DNA from: Algoriphagus vanfongensis DSM 17529
GTDB taxonomy: Bacteria > Bacteroidota > Bacteroidia > Cytophagales > Cyclobacteriaceae
Assembly: GCF_000429465.1 (NCBI RefSeq)
Contig: NZ_KE386906.1
Location: 293,426 to 357,425, forward strand
Reading direction: 5' to 3'
DNA: 64,000 bases
Shown here: positions 24,771-33,291 of the stretch, piece after piece
Position numbering within the stretch: the first letter of the stretch is position 1
Layout of the letters: each line of letters opens with the position of its first letter
Program-made: the position numbers and the translations under genes
The notes under the pieces: model-generated
Seen by the model: only the letters and a program-made list of their open reading frames with translations
Database searches by the model: none
What the model was told of the DNA's origin: nothing

Positions 24771-26786
24771 GTGAGCCAAAACACCACCCCCAAATTGATT
24801 CAGGATGAAGCTTGGCTACAAGGCTTCGAACAGGAAATTCAAGGTAGAATCGACCGGTTTCACTCATCTCTGCAACAGATCGAGTCAGAATATGGGAGTA
24901 TTCTGGAGTTTGCAAACTTCCATCAGTATTATGGGATTCACTTTGATCCGATTCGCAAAGGCTGGATCTATCGAGAGTGGGCCCCTGCGGCACAGCAACT
25001 TTACCTGACGGGTGATTTCAATCTGTGGGATCGCTATTCCCATCCCTTGAAAAAAAACAGAAGAGGGGACTGGGAGATTTTTTTGCCTCAGGTGGAATAC
25101 AAAGAATCCTTCGTCCATGGCAGCAAAGTCAAAGTGCATGTCATCAATGAGAAAAATGAAGCAATAGATCGCATTCCGGCCTATATCCAGCGGGTGATTC
25201 AGGATGAGTCTACCCTTGATTTTTCAGGGAAGTTGTGGTTTACCAGCGGAGAATTTGCTTGGACAGACGCGGGTTTTGATCTCTCACCTATCTCTGCGAT
25301 GCCATTGATCTATGAGTGTCATGTGGGTATGGCTTTGGAAAAAGAAGGAGTCGGGACTTATAAAGAGTTTGAAAAAGAAATCCTGCCTAGGATCAAGAAG
25401 GGCGGATACAATGCCATCCAATTGATGGCTGTGATGGAACATCCTTATTATGGTTCATTTGGCTATCACGTATCCAATTTCTTTGCTGCGTCATCACGGT
25501 TTGGTACCCCGGAGGATCTCAAAAGCCTAATCAATCAAGCCCACGATATGGGAATAGCTGTGATCATGGATATTGTCCATTCACATGCCGTGAAGAATAT
25601 CAATGAGGGGCTAAATGAATTTGACGGAAGTGATCATCAATATTTCCATCCGGGTGATAGAGGCTATCACGAAGGATGGGACTCCAAATTGTTTGACTAT
25701 GGCAAGTGGGAAGTTCAGCAGTTTCTACTTTCCAATATTCGCTATTGGTTGGAAGAATTTCACTTTGATGGATTTCGATTTGACGGAGCTACTTCTATGC
25801 TCTATCATCATCATGGACATAGGACTTTTGATCAGCCAGGGGCTTACTTTGATGAGGGAGTTGACGCGGATGCAGTCTTGTACTTTCAATTAGCCAATAC
25901 ATTGATCCATCAACTCAAACCCGAGGCTATGTCAATAGCAGAGGAAGTATCCGGAATGCCGGGACTTTGTAGGCTAATAGAAGATGGAGGATTAGGTTTT
26001 GATTTTCGCCTGGCAATGGGTATCCCTGACTATTGGATCAAAACACTCAAGCATAAGCAAGATGAAGAGTGGGATATGTTTGAGCTTTGGGGCGAGCTGA
26101 CCAATCGCCCCGAAAAGGAAAAATCGATTGCTTATGCCGAAAGTCATGATCAAGCATTGGTAGGGGATAAAAGTTTAGCTTTTTGGCTGATGGATCAGGA
26201 GATGTATCACTCTATGTCTGCCCTGCAGCCAAATATGATCATAGACCGGGGGATCTCCCTTCACAAGATGATCCGGATGATTACCTTGACGCTAGGAGGA
26301 GAGGGCTATCTGAATTTCATAGGAAATGAATTTGGCCATCCGGAGTGGGTAGATTTTCCCAGAGAGGGCAATGACTGGAGCTACCTGCATGCGCGACGAC
26401 AATGGTCTTTGGTAGACACAGAGCACCTTCGCTACCGTCAAATGGACGCCTGGGACAAAGCTATGATCCGACTTGCCAAAAAACATAGTATAGGTATGGC
26501 AGCTCATGCGCATCAACTTTATTTGGAGCCGGATAAAAAAATCCTAGCCTATGAAAGAGCAGGCTTAATTTTCGTTTTCTCATTTCATCCGACAGAGTCA
26601 TTTTTTGGATACAAGATTCCTGTAGGCCAAAGCGGAAATTATCAAGTTGTCCTTCACTCTGATGAGCAGGAGTTTGGAGGATTTCAAAGGTTGGAAAAGG
26701 AAACTCTTTATCCTACAGATGAGCAGAATGAACTGCATCTTTACATCCCTAATCGAGTCGTGATGGTCCTGGAAAAGACTAACTAG
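24771..26786 (+). CDS. glgB: 1,4-alpha-glucan branching enzyme, GBE1-like (GH13_8)
   Basis: 671 residues; makes alpha-1,6 branches in glycogen. An N-terminal CBM48 domain (IYREWAPAAQQLYLTGDFNL) precedes the GH13 barrel and an all-beta C-terminus. Likely catalytic residues are Asp338 (FRFDGATSMLYHHHG), Glu391 (SIAEEVSGMP) and Asp460 (AESHDQALVGDKSLAF). The motifs SMLYHHHG and AESHDQALVGDKSLAFWLMD, and GYLNFIGNEFGHPEW, resemble the eukaryotic GBE1 type rather than the E. coli GlgB type. It starts at GTG 24771. No other glycogen gene is adjacent. Confidence 0.94.
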   Translation: MSQNTTPKLIQDEAWLQGFEQEIQGRIDRFHSSLQQIESEYGSILEFANFHQYYGIHFDPIRKGWIYREWAPAAQQLYLTGDFNLWDRYSHPLKKNRRGDWEIFLPQVEYKESFVHGSKVKVHVINEKNEAIDRIPAYIQRVIQDESTLDFSGKLWFTSGEFAWTDAGFDLSPISAMPLIYECHVGMALEKEGVGTYKEFEKEILPRIKKGGYNAIQLMAVMEHPYYGSFGYHVSNFFAASSRFGTPEDLKSLINQAHDMGIAVIMDIVHSHAVKNINEGLNEFDGSDHQYFHPGDRGYHEGWDSKLFDYGKWEVQQFLLSNIRYWLEEFHFDGFRFDGATSMLYHHHGHRTFDQPGAYFDEGVDADAVLYFQLANTLIHQLKPEAMSIAEEVSGMPGLCRLIEDGGLGFDFRLAMGIPDYWIKTLKHKQDEEWDMFELWGELTNRPEKEKSIAYAESHDQALVGDKSLAFWLMDQEMYHSMSALQPNMIIDRGISLHKMIRMITLTLGGEGYLNFIGNEFGHPEWVDFPREGNDWSYLHARRQWSLVDTEHLRYRQMDAWDKAMIRLAKKHSIGMAAHAHQLYLEPDKKILAYERAGLIFVFSFHPTESFFGYKIPVGQSGNYQVVLHSDEQEFGGFQRLEKETLYPTDEQNELHLYIPNRVVMVLEKTN

Positions 26787-26889
26787 ACTTACAAACAAAT
26801 TCAAGCAATTAGCTTTGGAAGAAAATCATGAAAGGAGCAGATTTTCTGAAATAGAATCTTAAAGCGCGATTTGTTAGACTTATTGAGAA

Positions 26890-27453
26890 ATGAATATTGA
26901 TCAAATACTGGATCAGATATACCTTATCAACCATGCCTCCAAGCAGAAATTTATCGACTGCTTTGAAGAAATCAGATTGCCTAAAAATCACTTGATTATC
27001 CGTTCGGACAAGGTAGAAAGGAGTGTTTTCTTTATCAAGAAAGGAATAGCCCGAGCATTCTCCACTTTTGATGATGCGGAAGTTACGATTGCATTTGGGG
27101 AAGAAGGGGATACCATCATTTCGCTCAATAGCTATATTCTCAATCAGGCAGGATATGAAAATATCGAATTGCTGGAAGAATGTGACTTGTACAAAATCAG
27201 TGTGAAAGACCTCCAATCACTTTTTGAAAAGGATATTGATATCGCTAATTGGGGAAGGAAATTCGCAGAACAGGAACTGATCAAGGCAGAACATAGATTC
27301 ATATCCAATCAGCTCGGGACAGCAACTGAGCGCTACATGGAGCTTTTGAAAAAACATCCTACCCTCATCCAGCGAGTGCCTTTGGGGCTAGTGGCCTCTT
27401 ATTTGGGAATCACACAGGTGAGCCTGAGCCGAATCAGAGCCAGTATCAAATAA
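26890..27453 (+). CDS. Crp/Fnr family transcriptional regulator
   Basis: 187 residues. The N-terminal cyclic-nucleotide-binding-like beta roll (LIIRSDKVERSVFFIKKGIA, FGEEGDTIISLNSY) lacks the cysteine cluster of Fnr and the exact cAMP-pocket signature of Crp. A C-terminal winged helix reads VPLGLVASYLGITQVSLSRI. This is the abundant Bacteroidota subfamily whose ligand is mostly unknown. It sits 228 bases upstream of the SMR exporter and acetyltransferase on the same strand and may regulate them. Confidence 0.87.
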   Translation: MNIDQILDQIYLINHASKQKFIDCFEEIRLPKNHLIIRSDKVERSVFFIKKGIARAFSTFDDAEVTIAFGEEGDTIISLNSYILNQAGYENIELLEECDLYKISVKDLQSLFEKDIDIANWGRKFAEQELIKAEHRFISNQLGTATERYMELLKKHPTLIQRVPLGLVASYLGITQVSLSRIRASIK

Positions 27454-27599
27454 ATTCTTTTTTATGGATAGCCACTTTCCTGTCAGCAGATCTTTTTGAA
27501 GGCCTAAAAAAGGCATTGGGGTTCAATTCAAGCAAACTTCCGACTTCGGTCCTCTGTCTTCTAGCCTGTTTGTCAAAAGAAAAAGGTTACTGGCATCAT

Positions 27600-27653
27600 T
27601 GAGGAAAATCAGATCCCTTTTTATCATTTGTTAATTTTTTCCTCAGTCCTGAG
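27600..27653 (+). promoter_or_regulatory. Leader with two mutually exclusive stems before SMR exporter
   Basis: TGAGGAAAA (27600-27608) can pair with TTTTCCTCA (27637-27645). The CTCAG part of the latter (27642-27646) can instead pair with CTGAG at 27649-27653. The two stems cannot form together. A switch-like leader is possible if transcription starts upstream; however, GAACTTTG at 27657-27664 resembles a -7 element, in which case this DNA would not be transcribed. No known riboswitch class is matched. Confidence 0.25.
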
Positions 27654-27681
27654 ACGGAACTTTGTCCAAAATCTAAAAATC

Positions 27682-28011
27682 ATGAATTGGATACTATTAG
27701 TCATCGCAGGTTTGTTTGAGGTAGCTTTTGCATTTTGTCTGGGAAAGGCAAAATCAGCAACAGGAAATGAAATGTACCTTTGGTATGTTGGGTTTTTAGT
27801 GACTCTTGGCGTGAGTATGGGACTTTTGGTCAAAGCCACTCAAACTTTACCCATCGGAACAGCCTATGCCGTGTGGACTGGAATAGGGGCAGTCGGGACG
27901 GTACTCGTGGGGATTTTTGTTTTCAAAGAGCCCGCCACTTTCTTGAGAATCTTATTTCTCGCCACTCTGATTGGCTCTATCATCGGACTTAAAGCAGTTT
28001 CAGCTCATTAA
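27682..28011 (+). CDS. SMR-family small multidrug/guanidinium exporter
   Basis: 109 residues with four TM segments from ATG 27682; the frame further upstream has no signal for a start. The conserved membrane glutamate is Glu13 (IAGLFEV). The LPIGTAYAVWTGIGAVG block with Tyr62 and Trp65, and the C-terminal IIGLK, place it near the SugE/Gdx subtype, which exports guanidinium or quaternary amines as a proton-coupled dual-topology dimer. The residue three after Glu13 is Phe, where the Gdx type normally has Trp, so the substrate is uncertain. A PaiA-like acetyltransferase follows 11 bases later. Confidence 0.87.
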   Translation: MNWILLVIAGLFEVAFAFCLGKAKSATGNEMYLWYVGFLVTLGVSMGLLVKATQTLPIGTAYAVWTGIGAVGTVLVGIFVFKEPATFLRILFLATLIGSIIGLKAVSAH

Positions 28012-28022
28012 ACAAGATTAAA

Positions 28023-28544
28023 ATGAATATAACTCTTAGGTTGACTTCCGTTGAAGATCTAGACGAACTGCAGAAAATAGGAAGACTCACATTTGCTGAA
28101 ACTTTCGCATCAGAGAATAGCGAAGAAAATATGAGGGAGTATTTGGAGAATGGGTTTTCAAGGGAAAAATTGACTACTGAACTGTACGATCCGAATGCTG
28201 AAATTTACTTTGCTGAAGCGGAAGGGAGAGTCATCGGGTATTTGAAAGTAAATGTCGGTAGTTCTCAGACAGAAATGAAGTATGAAAATTCTTTGGAAAT
28301 TGAGAGGATTTATGTCTTGAGCGAATTTCACGGTAAAAAAGTGGGACAATTACTCTATGAGAAAGCATTGGAGTTGGCGAAAGCAAAGCACATGCGCTAT
28401 GTTTGGCTAGGAGTCTGGGAGCATAATTCCCGAGCTATTCGCTTTTATGAGAAAAATGGTTTTGTGCAGTTTGATCAGCATATTTTCATGCTGGGAGATG
28501 ATAAGCAAGTTGATTTGATGATGAAGCTGGATTTGAACGAGTAA
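28023..28544 (+). CDS. GNAT N-acetyltransferase, PaiA-like
   Basis: 173 residues. It matches, over its whole length as I remember it, the Bacillus PaiA spermine/spermidine acetyltransferase: TFAETFASENSEENMREYLE, ERIYVLSEFHGKKVGQLLYE with the acetyl-CoA loop, and YVWLGVWEHNSRAIRFYEKN. Acetylation of polyamines or other amines is therefore a reasonable guess; other acceptors are possible. It lies 11 bases after the SMR exporter, so they are probably one operon. Confidence 0.87.
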   Translation: MNITLRLTSVEDLDELQKIGRLTFAETFASENSEENMREYLENGFSREKLTTELYDPNAEIYFAEAEGRVIGYLKVNVGSSQTEMKYENSLEIERIYVLSEFHGKKVGQLLYEKALELAKAKHMRYVWLGVWEHNSRAIRFYEKNGFVQFDQHIFMLGDDKQVDLMMKLDLNE

Positions 28545-28589
28545 TAAGCTAACCATAGTAAATTAGTAACTTAGAGCAAAATTCACCCC

Positions 28590-28940
28590 ATGGAAAATCA
28601 CCGAATCTACAAAATGGCCTTTGCCGGCGTTTATCCCCACTACATCACCAAAGCGGAGAAAAAAGGAAGAACCAAGGCCGAAGTCGATGAAATCATCTTT
28701 TGGCTGACCGGTTATTCGGCTAGTGATTTGACCAGAATTTTGGATGAGAGGACAGATTTCCAGACTTTTTTTGATGAAGCACCTCAGCTCAATCCCAACG
28801 TCACCAAAATCACCGGAGTTATTTGCGGCTATAGAGTGGAGGACATCGAGCATCAATTGATGCAGAAAATCCGCTATCTGGACAAATTGATCGATGAGCT
28901 TGCCAAAGGCAAAAAGATGGAGAAAATCCTTCGGCAATAA
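28590..28940 (+). CDS. DUF2200 domain-containing protein
   Basis: 116 residues, cytoplasmic. It begins HRIYKMAFAGVYPHYITKAE and continues with KAEVDEIIFWLTGYSASDL, the strongly conserved block of DUF2200. The family is widespread in bacteria and has no known function; it looks like a compact DUF1801-like fold. It follows the acetyltransferase by 45 bases on the same strand and could be co-transcribed. Confidence 0.88.
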   Translation: MENHRIYKMAFAGVYPHYITKAEKKGRTKAEVDEIIFWLTGYSASDLTRILDERTDFQTFFDEAPQLNPNVTKITGVICGYRVEDIEHQLMQKIRYLDKLIDELAKGKKMEKILRQ

Positions 28941-28957
28941 GTTTTTATTCGATCAGT

Positions 28958-29335
28958 ATGAAAGTCTATCTCCCCAAAGATTGCGGAAATTCTCCCAAAA
29001 GAATCTTGGTTTCTAAGTTGACAGAGGCATTTGCAGCCTATGATTTGGAAAAAATTGAGCCTTTTCTAGACGAGAAGGTATCCTGGCAGCTTGAGGGGGA
29101 TGAACCCATAACGGGAAAAGCCGCTTTTTTGGAAGCATTAAATGGGATGAAGCAAAACCCCACTAAAGAACTGCATATTTCACAAGTCCTGACACACGGC
29201 AAAGAAGCGGCAGTAAGGGGTCGAATGACACTTTCCGATGGCTCTGTTTTCTCATTTGCAGATTTTTATGTGTTCAAAAGTGCCAAATCAGAATTGATAG
29301 CCTCTATCTTTTCATTTGTGCAACAGATCAAGTAA
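28958..29335 (+). CDS. SnoaL/NTF2-like protein
   Basis: 125 residues, cytoplasmic. The pattern LVSKLTEAFAAYDLEKIEPFL, then DEKVSWQLEGDEPITGKAAFLEALNG, and a C-terminal four-strand sheet (MTLSDGSVFSFADFYVFKSA) is that of the nuclear-transport-factor-2/SnoaL cone fold. No catalytic residues can be assigned. It follows the DUF2200 gene by 17 bases and closes the SMR cluster. Confidence 0.75.
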   Translation: MKVYLPKDCGNSPKRILVSKLTEAFAAYDLEKIEPFLDEKVSWQLEGDEPITGKAAFLEALNGMKQNPTKELHISQVLTHGKEAAVRGRMTLSDGSVFSFADFYVFKSAKSELIASIFSFVQQIK

Positions 29336-29446
29336 AAGGGTTTTCCGGACTATAGCTTTATTCTGTCACATCTTCCATTTATCCAGTTTTTTGACCATAA
29401 AGGCAAAGCAATCCATAAAAATTAGCCTCTTGCCCTAGGATTCCAA

Positions 29447-29454
29447 TATATTTG
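29447..29454 (+). promoter_or_regulatory. Candidate -7 element for the cytochrome lipoprotein gene
   Basis: TATATTTG matches TANNTTTG about 45 bases before the start at 29499. The nearest TTG upstream (29430) leaves a spacer of only 14 bases, so the -33 part is weak. Confidence 0.4.
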
Positions 29455-29498
29455 CTGTTCTACAGTTCAATCTATTATTCAAATTCTTTTCTGTTTCG

Positions 29499-32153
29499 AT
29501 GTTTCAAATCAAACCTAAATCCTTACTGGCAGGAGCGGCTTTGCTTGCTTTTGGCTGTACGGGAAACAACAAACCTAAAACTGCTGATTTGGATGAATTG
29601 AAAGCCTATTTCAATTCAGGAATCAGCTCAACCACCGACAGTACAGACTTAGTTTTCACCGAACTAGCAGGCCCAGATCTCGTCCCAAGCCCAGCGGCTT
29701 TGGCAGTTTCGGCTAATGGAGAAGTATTCGTAGGAGTCGATATGATCGGTTCCTTGGGCAAAGAGCCAGGTAAAGGCTCTATCGTCAAGCTTGTGGATTC
29801 TGACAATGACGGTCAGTTAGATGCTCATACTACTTTTGCCATGGCGGACAATCCTCGTGGGATCATTGCCATGAGAGATCAGGTTTTTGTTCTGCATACT
29901 GTCTTCAATCCCGAAACAGGCATCGCTTCAGGAATGGACTTGGTAGTTTTTGAAGATAAAGATCAAGATGGAGTGGCTGATGGTCCTTCCAAGCCTTTGA
30001 TCAAAAATATATGCTCTCTCGAGCCATTGACTTCCCGTGGTACCGATCATGCTACCAATGGTATCAGAATGGGAATCGATGGTTGGATTTATATCGCCGT
30101 GGGTGACTTTGGATTTCATGAGGCAGAAGACCGTACCGGCAAAAAAATGACCATGCTGGGTGGAGGGATTGTCCGAGTTCGGCCAGATGGCACTGGGATG
30201 GAAATCTACGCGCACGGAACCAGAAATATCTACGATGTGGCGATTGACCCTTTCATGAACATCTACACACGAGGCAATACCAATGATGGTGGTGGCTGGA
30301 ACGTGAGATTCATCCACTACACGCAGTCTGGAGAATATGGCTATCCGAATTATTTTAAGCATTTCACCAATGAGACTATCCCTGCATTGATCGACGTGGG
30401 AGGTGGATCTGGCACAGGTAGCTACTTTATGGATGACAGCAGATGGCCAGAGAAATACAACCACACGCCAATGATGGCCGACTGGGGTAAGAGCCAGCTT
30501 TATATTCACCGTGTGACTATGGACGGGCCTGGATTTACGCAATCCATGGAGGAGTTTATCAAAATCCCTCAAATCACTGATATTGATCTGGATGCTAGTG
30601 GCAGAATGTACCTTGCTGCTTGGGATGGAGCAGGATATAAAGGTTCCCCTGAAAAAGGATATGTAGTCAAAGTCGAGCCAAAAGGTTTTGTCTATGAGCC
30701 GGCAATTGATTTTGGATCTGCTAGCTTGGAAGAGTTGGCTGGACAGTTGAAAGCTTCTAACTCCGTATCGAGACTGGCAGCGCAGCAAGAATTATTGGCA
30801 AGATTCCCTGCTGAAGCTGGAGATGCAGCTTTGGCGATCGCACAAGATCAGACTTTGCCATTGGAAAACAGAGTGGCAGCCATCTATACTTATGCTCAGG
30901 CTACTTGCCAGGATGGGCAAAGCGAGCTCCTCAAGCTGGCTGAGGAAGATAAAATCCGTGAATTTGCCCTTCGTGCACTGACTGACCGGAAGACCTGTCT
31001 GGATGGGCTATCCATTGATCCTTTTGAGGAGGGAGTCACTGATCCAAATGATCGTGTGAAATCAGCTGCTATTGTGGCTTTGGGGAGAATCGGAAACCCA
31101 GATGCTGCTGAGACGCTTTTAAGTGTGGCGGTGCCTAGTTCATTTGTAGAACCAGAAAAAGGAACCGAAGGTCCACATGCCACTCCAAATTCAGCAATCA
31201 TTCTTCCTCACATAGCTGTTCAGTCTTTGGTACAGATCGGAGCAGTGGATGCAGCGGTGGAGGCAATCGGATCGGATGAGTCTAAAATCGCTCTTTGGGC
31301 ATTGAAATACATGCATGACCCCAAAGCTGTCGATGGCTTGATCGCTGCGTATCAAGACACGGATGATAAAGCTTTGAGAGCCGAAATCCTCGGAACAATT
31401 TCAAGACTTTACAAAAAAGAAGCTCCTTACAAAGGCGATTGGTGGTGGGGTACTCGCCCTGACACGCATGGACCTTACTACAAAGGAATCGACTGGGAAG
31501 CTTCTCCAAAAATCAAAGAATTTTTGACAGCTGAATATGCTATTTTGGAAGACAATCAAGGCAAGCAATATTTTGCAGATCTCAATGAAAAAAACAGAAT
31601 GGAAATCGCCGAATTTGGAAATGTTTCCATGGAGTTGGCTGTAAATGAGACTACGATTGATCTTGAGAAAATCAAAAACAAAAAAGGTCAAGTAGGCGAA
31701 AGCTCTATTGAGGATGTGATTTTGGCAGTGGATGAATTGAAAGGCGATCCTGCTTTGGGTAAAACATTGTTTAATAGCCAAGGATGTATCGCATGTCATA
31801 GCATCGAAAAAGGTCAGCCTCTCAAAGGACCATTTATGGGCCAGATCGGATCTATCATGAACCGACAGCAAATCACTGAATCCATCATGAAGCCTAATGC
31901 TTCTATTTCCCAAGGTTTCTCTACAGTTCAGGTTGAAACCAAGGATGGTAAATTCTACATGGGTTTCGTGACCGGTGAAAATGCCAATGAAATCGTGCTA
32001 CAGGATATCACTGGAAATGCAACTAAATTGACTAAAACCAACATCAAAGAGCGGAAAGAACTGGAAAACTCAATGATGCCTCCAGGCCTTGCAAACTCTC
32101 TTTCATTCGAGGAACTGGCGTCCTTGGTGACTTATCTTCAGCAACAGAAATAA
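29499..32153 (+). CDS. Lipoprotein: beta-propeller / HEAT-like repeats / cytochrome c
   Basis: 884 residues. The signal ends in a lipobox with Cys20 (ALLAFGCTGN), so it is a lipoprotein. Residues ~40-400 form a sorbosone-dehydrogenase-like beta-propeller (ATNGIRMGIDGWIYIAVGDFG, HGTRNIYDVAIDP). Residues ~410-610 are Ala/Leu-rich HEAT-like repeats (VKSAAIVALGRIGNPDAAE). Residues ~750-884 are a cytochrome c domain with CIACH at 763-767 and an MPPGLAN-type Met ligand. The order matches the PVC-type/DUF7133 haem proteins that probably oxidise sugars or aldehydes and pass electrons on. The substrate is unknown. It is monocistronic with a terminator. Confidence 0.88.
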   Translation: MFQIKPKSLLAGAALLAFGCTGNNKPKTADLDELKAYFNSGISSTTDSTDLVFTELAGPDLVPSPAALAVSANGEVFVGVDMIGSLGKEPGKGSIVKLVDSDNDGQLDAHTTFAMADNPRGIIAMRDQVFVLHTVFNPETGIASGMDLVVFEDKDQDGVADGPSKPLIKNICSLEPLTSRGTDHATNGIRMGIDGWIYIAVGDFGFHEAEDRTGKKMTMLGGGIVRVRPDGTGMEIYAHGTRNIYDVAIDPFMNIYTRGNTNDGGGWNVRFIHYTQSGEYGYPNYFKHFTNETIPALIDVGGGSGTGSYFMDDSRWPEKYNHTPMMADWGKSQLYIHRVTMDGPGFTQSMEEFIKIPQITDIDLDASGRMYLAAWDGAGYKGSPEKGYVVKVEPKGFVYEPAIDFGSASLEELAGQLKASNSVSRLAAQQELLARFPAEAGDAALAIAQDQTLPLENRVAAIYTYAQATCQDGQSELLKLAEEDKIREFALRALTDRKTCLDGLSIDPFEEGVTDPNDRVKSAAIVALGRIGNPDAAETLLSVAVPSSFVEPEKGTEGPHATPNSAIILPHIAVQSLVQIGAVDAAVEAIGSDESKIALWALKYMHDPKAVDGLIAAYQDTDDKALRAEILGTISRLYKKEAPYKGDWWWGTRPDTHGPYYKGIDWEASPKIKEFLTAEYAILEDNQGKQYFADLNEKNRMEIAEFGNVSMELAVNETTIDLEKIKNKKGQVGESSIEDVILAVDELKGDPALGKTLFNSQGCIACHSIEKGQPLKGPFMGQIGSIMNRQQITESIMKPNASISQGFSTVQVETKDGKFYMGFVTGENANEIVLQDITGNATKLTKTNIKERKELENSMMPPGLANSLSFEELASLVTYLQQQK

Positions 32154-32194
32154 GTCTTAGATTTTAGCAAATCATTAGTTGAGTGATTAGCAAT

Positions 32195-32229
32195 AAAAAA
32201 AGCAAGCCCGAATCAGGCTTGCTTTTTCT
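32195..32229. terminator. Bidirectional terminator between cytochrome and OmpA genes
   Basis: AGCAAGCC (32201-32208) pairs with GGCTTGCT (32216-32223). There is an A-run before and a T-run after, so it works for both convergent genes. Confidence 0.85.
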
Positions 32230-32258
32230 GTTTTATGGTTGTGTGGTAGTTTGAAATA

Positions 32259-33107
32259 TTAAAGCATCGCAAAGAACATGTCCAAATCTGGAATCAAGAC
32301 AATTCTTGTCCTTCTGTTGATGGCCATGTTTTCAGGAGTGTCATTGGTGACGATCGGCATGTAAGAAGCTCTACCAGCAGCAATCATTTTCTCTGGCGCT
32401 ACTCCGAAGTCATTCTGAAGCGTTCTCACGATTGATGTAGCTCTTTTGACTGACAGGTCCCAATTATCCTGCAAAACGGCTGTTTGAATGGTACGAGGAT
32501 CAGTGTGTCCCTCGATCATTACCTGAAGACTAGGTTCTGAATTAATGACTTCTGATAGTTTTTTCAATAGAGGCTCTGCTTTGCTGTTGATTCTGTATGA
32601 ACCTGTGTTGAAAAGCAATTTATCAGAAACTGAAATCATCACTACCGTCTGGTCAATGTCGATTTGAACGTCATCTTCCTCACCATCGATGGTTGATTCA
32701 GTGATATTTTGCTTAAGGTTATACTCTACTGCTAGGTTTACAGAGTCTTCCAAAGTTCTCGCTTGAGCAAGTTTGTCGGGATCCACTTTAGCCAAAGTCT
32801 CATTCATTTTAGCTTTGGAGTTTTTGGAAATCACCGTTCCTTCCTGAATAGAGTAAAGCGAGCTGTTGGTTTCGTTCAAGGCATCATTGGTATCACGAAG
32901 TGAATTGATTCGTGCATTGTACTCAGCTACACGAGCTTCGATAGCCGCCATCTTTTCTTCTAGTTCAGCTTTTTCTTGATTGGTGGTGGCCAGTTCGGTT
33001 TGAGTTCTAAAAAGATTGCTTTCCAATTCGGTATATTTCTTTTTAGAGACGCAGGAAACAAGAACAGATGCACTGATGATTCCTGTTACGATCAAAGAAT
33101 TTTTCAT
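32259..33107 (-). CDS. OmpA-family lipoprotein
   Basis: 282 residues. Lipobox: ASVLVSC with Cys19. A coiled coil (about residues 28-90) follows, then an OmpA/MotB peptidoglycan-binding domain at ~155-282: DKLLFNTGSYRINSKAEPLL, VMIEGHTDPRTIQ, NWDLSVKRATSIVRTLQ and INRRTRIVL, with the Asp/Arg pair that holds diaminopimelate. The usual N-terminal barrel is absent, so this is a tether between the outer membrane and the wall, like Pal but with a coiled coil. It is monocistronic. Confidence 0.92.
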   Translation of the reverse strand: MKNSLIVTGIISASVLVSCVSKKKYTELESNLFRTQTELATTNQEKAELEEKMAAIEARVAEYNARINSLRDTNDALNETNSSLYSIQEGTVISKNSKAKMNETLAKVDPDKLAQARTLEDSVNLAVEYNLKQNITESTIDGEEDDVQIDIDQTVVMISVSDKLLFNTGSYRINSKAEPLLKKLSEVINSEPSLQVMIEGHTDPRTIQTAVLQDNWDLSVKRATSIVRTLQNDFGVAPEKMIAAGRASYMPIVTNDTPENMAINRRTRIVLIPDLDMFFAML

Positions 33108-33225
33108 AATGTTTTGTTTTTCTAGGTGTGATATCCTTGATCCAAATGAATTGCCAAATCTGAACGAATATCGACTGGCGTGATTGTAACGTGTTGAAAA
33201 ACAGTATTTTGATTCTTTTTTAACG

Positions 33226-33255
33226 AAAAAAGCCCCACATCAATGTGAGGCTTTT
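33226..33255 (-). terminator. Terminator after DUF4136 gene
   Basis: On the minus strand AAAAGCCTCACAT / ATGTGGGGCTTTT makes a stem with one G-T wobble and a short loop, followed by a T-run. It lies about 37 bases past the DUF4136 stop. Confidence 0.75.
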
Positions 33256-33291
33256 GCTGATAGAATCTGTGGACAATCTCCACAAACTGTC

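Noticed and set aside
27454..27681. Guanidine (ykkC-type) riboswitch before SMR exporter
   Set aside because: None of the three known guanidine motif sets is visible; only short competing stems are present.
29928..30788. 286-residue minus-strand open frame
   Set aside because: It lies wholly inside the cytochrome lipoprotein gene, which has clear domains; the antisense product has no domain or start context.
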